Source of the DNA: an uncultured Angelakisella sp.
GTDB taxonomy: Bacteria > Bacillota > Clostridia > Oscillospirales > Ruminococcaceae
DNA: 5,342 nucleotides
Direction: 5' to 3'
Assembly (NCBI GenBank): GCA_947564495.1
Contig: CANOCD010000107.1
Coordinates: 1 to 5,342, forward strand
Made by a program: the position numbers and the translations under genes. The notes under the pieces are model-generated. The model saw only the letters and a list, made by a program, of their open reading frames with translations. It was not told the DNA's origin and made no database searches. How positions within the stretch are numbered: position 1 is the stretch's first letter; every line of letters starts with the position of its first letter. This document shows positions 1 through 5,277 of this stretch, one piece after another.

Positions 1-22
1 CGGTCATCCAAGGAGCCGGCTC

Positions 23-51
23 TTTTCATTCTCTGTGATCTATGGTATAAT
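23..51 (+). promoter_or_regulatory. Putative sigma-A promoter of the GntR-family gene
   Basis: A perfect -10 hexamer TATAAT lies at 46-51 and is preceded by TG at 43-44, giving an extended -10 (TGnTATAAT). A -35-like hexamer TTTTCA (4 of 6 matches to TTGACA) lies at 23-28 with a 17-base spacer. Transcription would begin near position 58, about 27 bases before the ATG at 85. This is the best-matching promoter in the window. No clear palindromic operator for the GntR product is visible in it. Confidence 0.7.
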
Positions 52-84
52 ATCCGCAGAAATCATCCCCGAAAGGAGACCGCC

Positions 85-747
85 ATGCCCATCCCAGCTC
101 AACGGGAAGTTTTCCCCCGCACCACCGCCAAAAAGCGGATCTACCAAAGCCTGCGCCAGTGGATCATCGACGGGACTCTGGAGCCCGGGGAACGGCTCAA
201 CGACAACGAGCTGGCCCAATACTTCTCCGTCTCCAGGACCCCCGTCCGGGAGGCCCTCCAGCTCCTCACCGAGCAGAAGCTGGTCCGGGTGGTCCCCTCC
301 AGCGGGACCTTCGTGGCCCCCATCGACAGCCGGGACCTGGTCCACGTCTATCAGCTTCTGGTGGGTCTCCAGTCCCTTGCCCTGGAGCTGGCCCTCCCAC
401 GCCTTGCCCAGGCCGACCTGGAGCGGCTGGCGGCCCTCAACGAGAGTTTCCTCTGCTGCGTTCGGGCCGGCACCGCCGAGGACGCCAGCGGCGCCGATTC
501 CCAGTTCCACCACGCCCTCTGCGCCCTGGCCGGGAATCCCTACCTTTTGGATTTCTCCGACCAGCTGGAACTCCAGGCCCGGCGCAACGAGAACCGGTTC
601 TTCAAGGAGGACAGCGCCTTCTACGACAGCTACGAGAACCACAAGCGTATCCTGGCCGCCTTGGCGGCGGGGGACCTGGCCGGGGCTCAGGCGGAGCTGA
701 AGGAGAACTGGGATATTTCCCTCCGGCGGATGGGGGGCGGGGCTTAG
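85..747 (+). CDS. GntR-family transcriptional regulator, FCD (FadR-C) subfamily
   Basis: This 220-residue protein has the normal length and order of a GntR/FCD repressor. A winged helix-turn-helix spans about residues 15-80, with GTLEPGERL (30-38), the recognition helix around SRTPVREALQLL (50-61) and the wing VPSSGTFV (70-77). An all-helical FCD ligand-binding domain spans about 85-212. FCD metal-site residues can be seen as D138 and H142 (DSQFHHAL) and H186 (ENHKRIL). The expected fourth ligand, a His near residue 208, is Asn here. The start is fixed by AAAGGAGA at 72-79, six bases before ATG. The gene stands alone on this strand and converges with the sugar operon, so its target and effector cannot be read from context. 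FCD regulators usually sense small carboxylic acids or sugar acids (family knowledge). The family call is firm; the specific role is unknown. Confidence 0.93.
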   Translation: MPIPAQREVFPRTTAKKRIYQSLRQWIIDGTLEPGERLNDNELAQYFSVSRTPVREALQLLTEQKLVRVVPSSGTFVAPIDSRDLVHVYQLLVGLQSLALELALPRLAQADLERLAALNESFLCCVRAGTAEDASGADSQFHHALCALAGNPYLLDFSDQLELQARRNENRFFKEDSAFYDSYENHKRILAALAAGDLAGAQAELKENWDISLRRMGGGA

Positions 748-763
748 GCTCTGAGGCAGCACG

Positions 764-799
764 TTCCGGATTCGGGCCCCTGGGGGGCCCTGTCCGGAA
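764..799 (+). other. Two-tier GC-rich stem-loop in the 3' region of the GntR gene
   Basis: The outer arms TTCCGGA (764-770) and TCCGGAA (793-799) pair over 7 bp. The inner arms GGGCCCC (774-780) and GGGGCCC (784-790) pair over another 7 bp around a TGG loop, leaving a small internal loop (TTC opposite TG). It begins 16 bases after the stop codon. No T-tract follows on either strand, so it is not a standard intrinsic terminator. It may protect the mRNA 3' end or cause pausing. Confidence 0.5.
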
Positions 800-889
800 G
801 GGCGGGCGGTACAGGGCGCTGGCGGGGGCGCTCCCGCGGCTGGGTGACGGGCAGGCTCGTTACCGGCCGCAGGTTGTCACTTCGCTTTT

Positions 890-938
890 GGCGGGTACGA
901 AAGGGTGGTCTGCCCTTCGTTCTGACCGCCATTTTTTT
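890..938 (+). terminator. Likely intrinsic terminator for the GntR gene
   Basis: The lower stem GGCGG (890-894) pairs with CCGCC (926-930). The upper stem ACGAAAGGG (897-905) pairs with CCCTTCGT (913-920) with one bulged A, around the loop TGGTCTG (906-912). An internal loop (GT opposite TCTGA) separates the two stems. One A and then seven T residues (932-938) follow on the plus strand. Nothing comparable to a T-tract follows on the minus strand, so it should act only on GntR transcripts, about 140-190 bases past the stop codon. Confidence 0.6.
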
Positions 939-1011
939 ATGCGGCCGGTTTTACAAGGCTGTCGGCTTGGCTCTGCGGCCCGGTCTTTGCGTCCTGCTGA
1001 CCGCTGCCGCC

Positions 1012-1097
1012 TAGGGGTGTTTCGCCCTCTGCGGAGGGCGACCAGAGGCGTTGCCTCTGGACTCCACCGCCCTTTGAAAAGGGCGGCCCTAAACTTT
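1012..1097 (-). repeat. Triple-hairpin, cloverleaf-like intergenic element
   Basis: Three adjacent perfect hairpins lie in 64 bases. CGCCCTC (1023-1029) pairs with GAGGGCG (1034-1040) around TGCG. CCAGAGGC (1042-1049) pairs with GCCTCTGG (1053-1060) around GTT. CCGCCCTT (1067-1074) pairs with AAGGGCGG (1079-1086) around TGAA. They can be closed by TAGGG (1012-1016) with CCCTA (1087-1091), or alternatively by GTTT (1019-1022) with AAAC (1091-1094), giving a four-stem fold. It lies 15 bases past the kinase stop and reads AAAGTTTAGGG at its operon-proximal end. There is no T-tract. From memory, similar AAAGTTT...TTTCGCCC multi-hairpin units recur after genes in Oscillospiraceae genomes. Only one copy is present here, so the repeat label rests on that recollection. 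Confidence 0.55.
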
Positions 1098-1111
1098 GCT
1101 TGGCTCGATTA

Positions 1112-2230
1112 TTACTTTGTGCGGTACCGTCCCACGATGGCCTCCAGTTCGTCCCAGCGGGCTTCCATATCCCCCACCAGCTTGAACTGCGTCCGGGCCC
1201 GGTCCAGATTCTGCCCCTCCCGGCTGATGTGGAAATATTCATCCCCCACCAAATAGTCGGTCAGGAACCGCATCCCGCACTCCAGCGTCATCAGCTTCGC
1301 CCCCCAGGGCAGAAGCCCGATCTCCTCGTCGGTGAGGCTCCCCCCGGCCCCCTCCAGGAAAGCCGCCGTGTAAGCCTCAAACAGCCCCACGTCCAGCGCC
1401 ACCTTGGAAAGGTCCCGCTCGTCCTCGGCGCTGTGGTTGGCCCCGAACCGGATGGAATCCCCGAAGTCGTTGATGGCAAGCCCCGGCATCACCGTGTCAA
1501 GGTCGATGATGCACAGCCCCTCCCCGGTCTTTTCATCCATGAGGACGTTGTTCAGCTTGGTATCGTTGTGGGTCACCCGCAGGGGGATACGCCCCTCCCG
1601 CATGGCCGAAAGGGCTACCGAGCAGTCCGCCTCCCGGGCCAGGACGAACTCGATCTCCTTCCGGCACTCCGCCGCCCGGCCCAGCTTGTCCGCCGCCACG
1701 GCGGCCTTGAACTTGGCCAGCCGGTCCTCGGTGTCATGGAAGTGGGGGATGGTCTCGTGGAGGGTGTCGGCGGGATAATCCCGAAGGAGCTGCTGGAACC
1801 GCCCGAAGGCCCGCCCCGAGGCGGCGAACAGCTCCGGCGTCTGGGCCGACTGGTAGCAGATGGTCCGCTCCACAAAGGGGTAGAGCCGCCAGGCTCCCCC
1901 CTGGCTGTCGGTGTAGTAGGGCTCCCCGTTTTTGGGGCGCAGCACCTCCAGGGCCTCCCGGGCCCGGTCCCCGCCCTTCTTCTCGATCTCCCGGCCCAAA
2001 TAGTCGGTGACCCCGATGATGTTCTCCATCAGCTGGTCCGGGCGTTTGAAGGCGGCGGCGCTCATCCGCTGGAGGATGAACCGGCGGCAGGGGGCCTCCC
2101 CCGGCTGGGTGTGGACGCAGAAGGTATCGTTGATGTGCCCCTCCCCGTACCGGATGGCCCCCACCACGGGGGCGCCGAAATCAAAGGCGGACAGCACTTC
2201 GTTCAAGGTCTGTTCAGCAGCCACAGCCAT
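1112..2230 (-). CDS. nahK: N-acetylhexosamine 1-kinase, NahK/LnpB family (phosphotransferase fold)
   Basis: This 372-residue cytosolic kinase should transfer the ATP gamma-phosphate to the anomeric oxygen of GlcNAc/GalNAc, giving HexNAc-1-phosphate. The N-lobe has the nucleotide loop YGEGHINDTF (28-37) and FILQRM (51-56). The catalytic loop is HNDTKLNN (221-228), with D223 the expected base and N228 a metal ligand (HxDxxxxN). IDLDT (242-246) supplies the metal-binding Asp. The stretches LHETIPHFHDT (157-167), DFGDSIRFGA (255-264) and ECGMRFLTDYL (317-327) match what I recall of Bifidobacterium NahK, which separates it from true aminoglycoside phosphotransferases of the same fold. Length is normal. 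The start is set by GGGAGG eight bases upstream, inside the end of the preceding gene; the gap is only 3 bases. It is the last gene of the galE operon. Exact sugar preference (GlcNAc, GalNAc or another hexose) cannot be read from the sequence. Confidence 0.87.
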   Translation of the reverse strand: MAVAAEQTLNEVLSAFDFGAPVVGAIRYGEGHINDTFCVHTQPGEAPCRRFILQRMSAAAFKRPDQLMENIIGVTDYLGREIEKKGGDRAREALEVLRPKNGEPYYTDSQGGAWRLYPFVERTICYQSAQTPELFAASGRAFGRFQQLLRDYPADTLHETIPHFHDTEDRLAKFKAAVAADKLGRAAECRKEIEFVLAREADCSVALSAMREGRIPLRVTHNDTKLNNVLMDEKTGEGLCIIDLDTVMPGLAINDFGDSIRFGANHSAEDERDLSKVALDVGLFEAYTAAFLEGAGGSLTDEEIGLLPWGAKLMTLECGMRFLTDYLVGDEYFHISREGQNLDRARTQFKLVGDMEARWDELEAIVGRYRTK

Positions 2231-2233
2231 TTC

Positions 2234-3154
2234 TCATACCTCCCACAGCCGGTCGGGGTACAGCCCCTCCCGGGTCTTTTCGGCGATGGCGGCCACCACC
2301 GTGGGCTTATCCTCCCGGTAGGTGACGCCGTACCACTTGTCCTCGCTGCGGAGCACCTTCACCCGGGCCTTGCCCTCCCCGATGAGGCGGCTCACCACGC
2401 TGGGCAGGAAATACTCCCCCTTCAGGGGGTTCTTCTCCAGAGCCTCGTCCAGGAAGGCGGGGAAACCCGCCTTGGCCTCGTCCAAAAAGCTCCTGGTGAA
2501 GCCCCACATATTCAGGGAAACGATGGTGTCATCCGCCAGGACGGTCCAGCTCTCGCCGTCGTCCTCGGTGAACCGCAGGGGCGGGCCCTGCTCGATCTTG
2601 GTCCGCTCGGTGATCCGGGAGAGGTAGTGGTCCCCTGTCTCCTCGCAGACCCCCCGGGCCACGGTGCCGTTTTCGCTCACCGTGTTTTTCAGCAGGTATC
2701 CCACCATGACGTACTCGTACAGGTCCCCGTCCTGGTGGGCGGAAAGGTAGTCGTAGATTTCCTGGTAGGCGGCGGGGCCGTAGTAGTCATCGGCGTTGAT
2801 GATGGCGAAGGGTCCGTCCACCAGTTCCCGGGCCGCCAGGGCGGCGTGGGCGGTCCCCCAGGGCTTGGTCCGGTCCGCCGGGACCGAGTACCCCTGGGGC
2901 AGGTCCTCCTTCAGCTGGTAGGCGTACTTCACCTCCATCACCTTGGCGATGCGGTCCCCGATGGCGGCCTTGAAGTCGGCCTCGATCTCCGGCTTGATGA
3001 CGAAGATCACCGTCTCGAACCCCGCCCGCCGGGCGTCGAAGATGGAATAATCGATGATGAGCTGGCCGTGGTTCCCCACCGGGTCCAGCTGCTTGAGGCC
3101 GCCGTACCGGCTCCCCATGCCGGCGGCCATGATGACAAGAACAGGCTTTTTCAT
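2234..3154 (-). CDS. Sugar-1-phosphate nucleotidyltransferase (NTP_transferase fold), probably a UTP:HexNAc-1-P/hexose-1-P uridylyltransferase
   Basis: This 306-residue protein has the GT-A-like nucleotidyltransferase fold. The N-terminal pyrophosphorylase signature is AAGMGSRYGGLKQ (10-22), with R16 and K21 for triphosphate binding. KPWGTAHAAL (97-106) fits the nucleobase/sugar contact strand. NADDYYG (120-126) holds the metal-binding Asp residues (D122/D123). A C-terminal KWYGVTYREDK (273-283) is typical of this subfamily. It lacks the long C-terminal acetyltransferase beta-helix of GlmU, so it is a stand-alone uridylyl- or related transferase. Lying between galE and a HexNAc 1-kinase, it probably converts the kinase product plus UTP to UDP-HexNAc and pyrophosphate. 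That substrate is inferred from neighbours; Glc-1-P or Gal-1-P remain possible. The start is set by AAGGAGGAG, eight bases upstream. No precise gene name is assigned because the subfamily is poorly characterised. Confidence 0.85.
   Translation of the reverse strand: MKKPVLVIMAAGMGSRYGGLKQLDPVGNHGQLIIDYSIFDARRAGFETVIFVIKPEIEADFKAAIGDRIAKVMEVKYAYQLKEDLPQGYSVPADRTKPWGTAHAALAARELVDGPFAIINADDYYGPAAYQEIYDYLSAHQDGDLYEYVMVGYLLKNTVSENGTVARGVCEETGDHYLSRITERTKIEQGPPLRFTEDDGESWTVLADDTIVSLNMWGFTRSFLDEAKAGFPAFLDEALEKNPLKGEYFLPSVVSRLIGEGKARVKVLRSEDKWYGVTYREDKPTVVAAIAEKTREGLYPDRLWEV
2239..2244 (-). promoter_or_regulatory. Kinase ribosome binding site inside the nucleotidyltransferase gene
   Basis: GGGAGG (complement of 2239-2244) lies eight bases before the kinase ATG and within the last codons of the upstream gene, whose TGA is at 2236-2234. 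Ribosomes ending the nucleotidyltransferase would sit on this site, so the two genes are probably translationally coupled. Confidence 0.75.
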
Positions 3155-3162
3155 CTCTTTCT

Positions 3163-3168
3163 CCTCCT
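3163..3168 (-). promoter_or_regulatory. Nucleotidyltransferase ribosome binding site touching the galE stop
   Basis: AGGAGG (complement of 3163-3168) is a perfect Shine-Dalgarno sequence eight bases before the ATG at 3154. Its first base is the last base of the galE TAA (3170-3168). The 13-base gap and this overlap indicate one polycistronic, coupled message. Confidence 0.8.
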
Positions 3169-4187
3169 TAACCGTGATACCCGTTGGGGTTCATCGACTG
3201 CCACTTGTACGAGGAGGCGCACATCTCCTCGATGCCGTACTTGGCCTCCCAGCCCAGCTCCTCCCGGGCCTTCTTGGGGTCGGCGTAGCACTTGGCGATG
3301 TCCCCGGGCCGCCGGGGCTTGATGGCGTAAGGCAGGGTCTTCCCGCAGGCTTTCTCATAGGCGTGGAGGACCTCCAGGACGCTGTAGCCCTTGCCGGTGC
3401 CCAGGTTGCAGACAAAGAGGCCGCAGTTCGTCGCCAGCTTTTTCAGCGCCGCCACATGACCCGCCGCCAGGTCCACCACATGGATGTAGTCCCGGACGCC
3501 GGTGCCGTCGGGGGTGGGGTAGTCGTTGCCGAAGACGTTGAGTTCCGGGAGCTTGCCCACCGCCACCTGGGCGATGTAGGGCACCAGGTTGTTGGGGATG
3601 CCGTTGGGGTCCTCCCCGATGAGGCCGCTCTCGTGGGCCCCGATGGGGTTGAAGTACCGCAGCAGCGCCACGTTGAGGTCGGGGTCGGCGGCGCAGATGT
3701 CCATGAGGATCTTTTCCTGGAACAGCTTGCTGGTGCCGTAGGGGTTGGTGGTCCCCCCGGTGGGGAAGTCCTCCCGGATGGGCACCGAGGCGGGGTCGCC
3801 GTAGACGGTGGCCGAAGAGGAAAAGACGAAGTTATGGACCCCGTGGCGGCGCATGGCCTGGAGGATGTACAGGGTGCTGATGAGGTTGTTGGAGTAATAC
3901 TCCAGGGGCTTGGCCACGCTTTCCCCCACCGCCTTGAGCCCGGCGAAGTGGATCACCGAGTCGATGTCCGGGTATTTGGCAAAGAGGGCCTCCACCTCGT
4001 CCTCGTGGCAGAGCTCCGCCTTGACAAAGGGGATGGTCCTGCCGGTGATCTGCTCCACCCGGCGCACCGCCTCCTCGCAGGAGTTCACCAGGTTGTCCGC
4101 CACCACGATCTCATACCCCGCCTTGATGAGCTCCACGCAGGTATGGCTGCCGATGTAGCCCGCTCCGCCGCTGACCAGAATAGACAT
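3168..4187 (-). CDS. galE: UDP-glucose/UDP-hexosamine 4-epimerase
   Basis: This 339-residue extended short-chain dehydrogenase interconverts UDP-Glc and UDP-Gal, and perhaps the N-acetylated pair, using tightly bound NAD. The N-terminal Rossmann motif is GGAGYIGSH (7-15). The catalytic Ser/Thr region is SSSATVYG (123-130) and the Tyr-Lys pair is Y150xxxK154 (PYGTSK). RYFNPIGAH (177-185), DGTGVRDYIHVVDLA (227-241) and a C-terminal W-rich tail (YKWQSMNPNGY) are classic for GalE, and the length is normal. Residue C300 (GDIAKCYADP) aligns with the gate position that is Tyr299 in E. coli GalE and Cys in the human enzyme, which accepts UDP-GlcNAc/GalNAc. The start follows AAAGGAGAGG by about seven bases. 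It is the first gene of the three-gene operon, 104 bases after the AraC-family gene. Confidence 0.95.
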   Translation of the reverse strand: MSILVSGGAGYIGSHTCVELIKAGYEIVVADNLVNSCEEAVRRVEQITGRTIPFVKAELCHEDEVEALFAKYPDIDSVIHFAGLKAVGESVAKPLEYYSNNLISTLYILQAMRRHGVHNFVFSSSATVYGDPASVPIREDFPTGGTTNPYGTSKLFQEKILMDICAADPDLNVALLRYFNPIGAHESGLIGEDPNGIPNNLVPYIAQVAVGKLPELNVFGNDYPTPDGTGVRDYIHVVDLAAGHVAALKKLATNCGLFVCNLGTGKGYSVLEVLHAYEKACGKTLPYAIKPRRPGDIAKCYADPKKAREELGWEAKYGIEEMCASSYKWQSMNPNGYHG

Positions 4188-4218
4188 GATAGATCCTCTC
4201 CTTTATATGTATCGCTTT

Positions 4219-4237
4219 CCCCGGGCAAGGCCCGGGG
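4219..4237 (-). other. GC stem-loop in the galE leader
   Basis: CCCCGGGC (4219-4226) and GCCCGGGG (4230-4237) form a perfect 8-bp stem around a 3-base loop. It lies between the araC stop and the galE start, downstream of the putative galE -10 and 14 bases upstream of the galE ribosome site, so it would be in the 5' leader of the operon mRNA. No T-tract follows on either strand. It may be a stabilising leader hairpin or a weak barrier to araC read-through. Confidence 0.5.
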
Positions 4238-4253
4238 CTTCTTCCTTGGTTTC

Positions 4254-4282
4254 ATTGTAGTCCCTTCGGGGGAAAATTGGAA
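4254..4282 (-). promoter_or_regulatory. Putative promoter of the galE-nucleotidyltransferase-kinase operon
   Basis: The -10 TACAAT (complement of 4254-4259) matches 5 of 6 consensus positions. Seventeen bases upstream lies TTCCAA (complement of 4277-4282), only 3 of 6 matches to TTGACA. A good -10 with a poor -35 is common in activator-dependent promoters. Transcription would begin near 4247, leaving a leader of about 60 bases with the GC hairpin. Confidence 0.5.
4265..4276 (-). promoter_or_regulatory. Shared promoter element, galE copy
   Basis: Read on the minus strand this is TTTTCCCCCGAA, five bases before the TACAAT box. The araC promoter has the same element with one base changed (complement of 5261-5272), six bases before its own TACAAT. 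It may be a common regulator site or a shared spacer architecture. Confidence 0.4.
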
Positions 4283-4285
4283 TAG

Positions 4286-4312
4286 ACGATCCTACCCATT
4301 ATTTGCACGATC
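4286..4312 (-). promoter_or_regulatory. Candidate AraC-type operator: direct repeats 21 bases apart
   Basis: GATCGT on the minus strand occurs at the complement of 4286-4291 and again at 4307-4312, exactly 21 bases apart, which is two helical turns. The proximal copy ends three bases before the putative -35 of the galE promoter; the distal copy is inside the last araC codons. Direct half-sites with 21-base periodicity next to the -35 are the arrangement known for AraC at araI1-araI2. The repeat is only 6 bp, so this is tentative. Confidence 0.35.
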
Positions 4313-5218
4313 GTCCGGTTTCGCCGAAAGGCCCTCCTCGGGGCCGGGGAGCTCCGCCAGCATCCGGACGCTCCGGGCGTATTCGCTGGGGGACATCCCG
4401 GTGGCGGCCTTGAACCGCCGGGAGAAGTAGTGGACCGATTGGAAGCCCAGGCTGGCGGCGATCTGGGTGAAGTTCATCCGCCCCTCCCGGATCATCCGCC
4501 GGGCGGCCTGGAGCTTGCGCCCGTGGAAGTATTCCATCACCCCGCCCCCGGTGCGGCTGTGGAACAGCTTTTGCAGCTGGCTTCGCCCCGCCAGGTTGTC
4601 CTGGCAGATTTGTTCCAGGGTGAGGTTTTGGTCCAGGCGGCCCTCCAGGTAGTCCGCCACCTGGGCAAAGAGGGGGGAGCCCTCGGGCTGGGCGGGCCGC
4701 CGGGGGGCCGGGGAGGACCTCCGCCGGGCCAGGCGGATGAGGAGCTCCTCCAGGGCGGCGCAGAGCAGCTGCTCCCCCCCGAAGGGGGCGCCCTCCCGCC
4801 GCTCCAGCCTGGGGGTCCGGGGGTCCCCCAGGGGGGTGGAGAAGGCGGCGCCGCTTTCGGCCACCATCCGCCCCAGGAGGGCCCGCTCCTCCTGGCCGGC
4901 GAAGTCCACGAGGCCCCGGAACTGCTCCATGGCCTCCCCGTCGCAGAGGAAGCTTGCCACCACCAGGTCGGGGGCCACTCCCACTGCTGAAAGGGCGTGG
5001 AACTCCCCCGGGGCGTGGAAGATCAGCTGCCCCCGGGAAAGGCGCAGGCTCCGCTCCCCGGCGGTGACCTGGAGGCTGCCCCTGTCCACATAGAGCAGCT
5101 CCCAGAAATCGTGGCGCTCCCCGGTAAAGGCGTAGCTGCCGGTGTATTCAAAGTAGTGGACCGAATAAAGCTCCCGGACCACCAAGGGCCGCAGGGGCGC
5201 AAGGGGACGGTAGTTCAT
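4292..5218 (-). CDS. AraC-family transcriptional regulator
   Basis: This 308-residue protein has an N-terminal cupin-like sensor domain (about 15-110; note HDFWELLYVDRG at 36-47 and LIFHAPGEFHAL at 65-76). A helical dimerisation/linker region follows, with a basic, Pro-rich stretch at about 165-180. The C-terminal double helix-turn-helix spans about 183-285. HTH1 is around LTLEQICQDNLAGRSQLQKLF (199-219). HTH2 is around FTQIAASLGFQSVHYFSRRF (250-269), ending in the family signature GMSPSEYARS. The start follows AAGGAGG by seven bases. It is encoded just upstream of, and in the same direction as, the galE operon. The shared promoter element and the 21-base repeats suggest it activates that operon and perhaps regulates itself; the ligand is unknown but likely a sugar or its derivative. 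A specific name cannot be assigned. Confidence 0.92.
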   Translation of the reverse strand: MNYRPLAPLRPLVVRELYSVHYFEYTGSYAFTGERHDFWELLYVDRGSLQVTAGERSLRLSRGQLIFHAPGEFHALSAVGVAPDLVVASFLCDGEAMEQFRGLVDFAGQEERALLGRMVAESGAAFSTPLGDPRTPRLERREGAPFGGEQLLCAALEELLIRLARRRSSPAPRRPAQPEGSPLFAQVADYLEGRLDQNLTLEQICQDNLAGRSQLQKLFHSRTGGGVMEYFHGRKLQAARRMIREGRMNFTQIAASLGFQSVHYFSRRFKAATGMSPSEYARSVRMLAELPGPEEGLSAKPDDRANNG

Positions 5219-5248
5219 GGCGGGGCCTCCTTCGGGGCGGTTTTCTTT

Positions 5249-5277
5249 ATTGTACTGCTTTTCGGGGAAAAAGAAAA
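5249..5277 (-). promoter_or_regulatory. Putative araC-family gene promoter
   Basis: The -10 TACAAT (complement of 5249-5254) has a weak -35-like TTTTCT (complement of 5272-5277) 17 bases upstream. Transcription would start near 5242, about 24 bases before the ATG at 5218. The -35 overlaps the T-rich tail of the upstream terminator, so the intergenic space is very compact. Confidence 0.45.
5261..5272 (-). promoter_or_regulatory. Shared promoter element, araC copy
   Basis: On the minus strand it reads TTTTTCCCCGAA, 11 of 12 identical to the copy in the galE promoter (complement of 4265-4276), six bases upstream of TACAAT. It fits autoregulation plus control of galE by one factor, but it could be a coincidence of promoter spacers. 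Confidence 0.4.

Larger units (their letters stand above)
748..1111. other. Convergent intergenic region without a convincing gene
   Basis: This 364-base gap lies between the stop of the GntR gene (TAG at 745-747) and the stop of the kinase gene (complement of TTA at 1112-1114). The open frames crossing it on both strands are rich in Arg, Pro and Gly, lack ribosome sites, and match no family I recognise, so I call no gene. It contains a GC hairpin (764-799), a likely plus-strand terminator (890-938) and a triple-hairpin element (about 1012-1097). The stretches 800-889 and 939-1011 show nothing clear. Confidence 0.7.

Noticed and set aside
13..22. Perfect palindrome GAGCCGGCTC followed by TTTT, as a terminator or operator
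   Set aside because: It has no room for a loop beyond a 3-bp stem and sits at the window edge. It may be the remnant of an upstream element, but there is not enough sequence to call it.
744..932. 62-codon minus-strand frame in the intergenic region
   Set aside because: It has an Arg/Pro-rich composition and overlaps the putative plus-strand terminator and GC hairpin. I see no convincing ribosome site or family resemblance.
159..1256. 365-codon plus-strand open frame overlapping the GntR gene and the intergenic gap
   Set aside because: It overlaps a well-supported gene in another frame, is rich in Arg/Pro/Gly and lacks a ribosome site; it stays open only because of base composition.
1112..2230. 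Aminoglycoside-resistance phosphotransferase
   Set aside because: It shares the fold and the HxDxxxxN loop, but the remaining motifs and the galE/nucleotidyltransferase neighbours fit a NahK-type sugar 1-kinase.
1100..3322. 740-codon open frame on the plus strand opposite the kinase and nucleotidyltransferase genes
   Set aside because: It is antisense to two clear family members, with a repetitive Gly/Pro/Leu/Val/His composition and no ribosome site. It is an open frame caused by GC-rich codon bias.
4262..4271. CCC-TTCG-GGG mini-hairpin in the galE promoter spacer
   Set aside because: The stem is only 3 bp and lies upstream of the predicted transcription start, so it would not be transcribed in the operon mRNA.
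3054..4430. 458-codon plus-strand open frame opposite galE
   Set aside because: It mirrors galE, shows no domain motifs and runs across the operon promoter region; a shadow frame.
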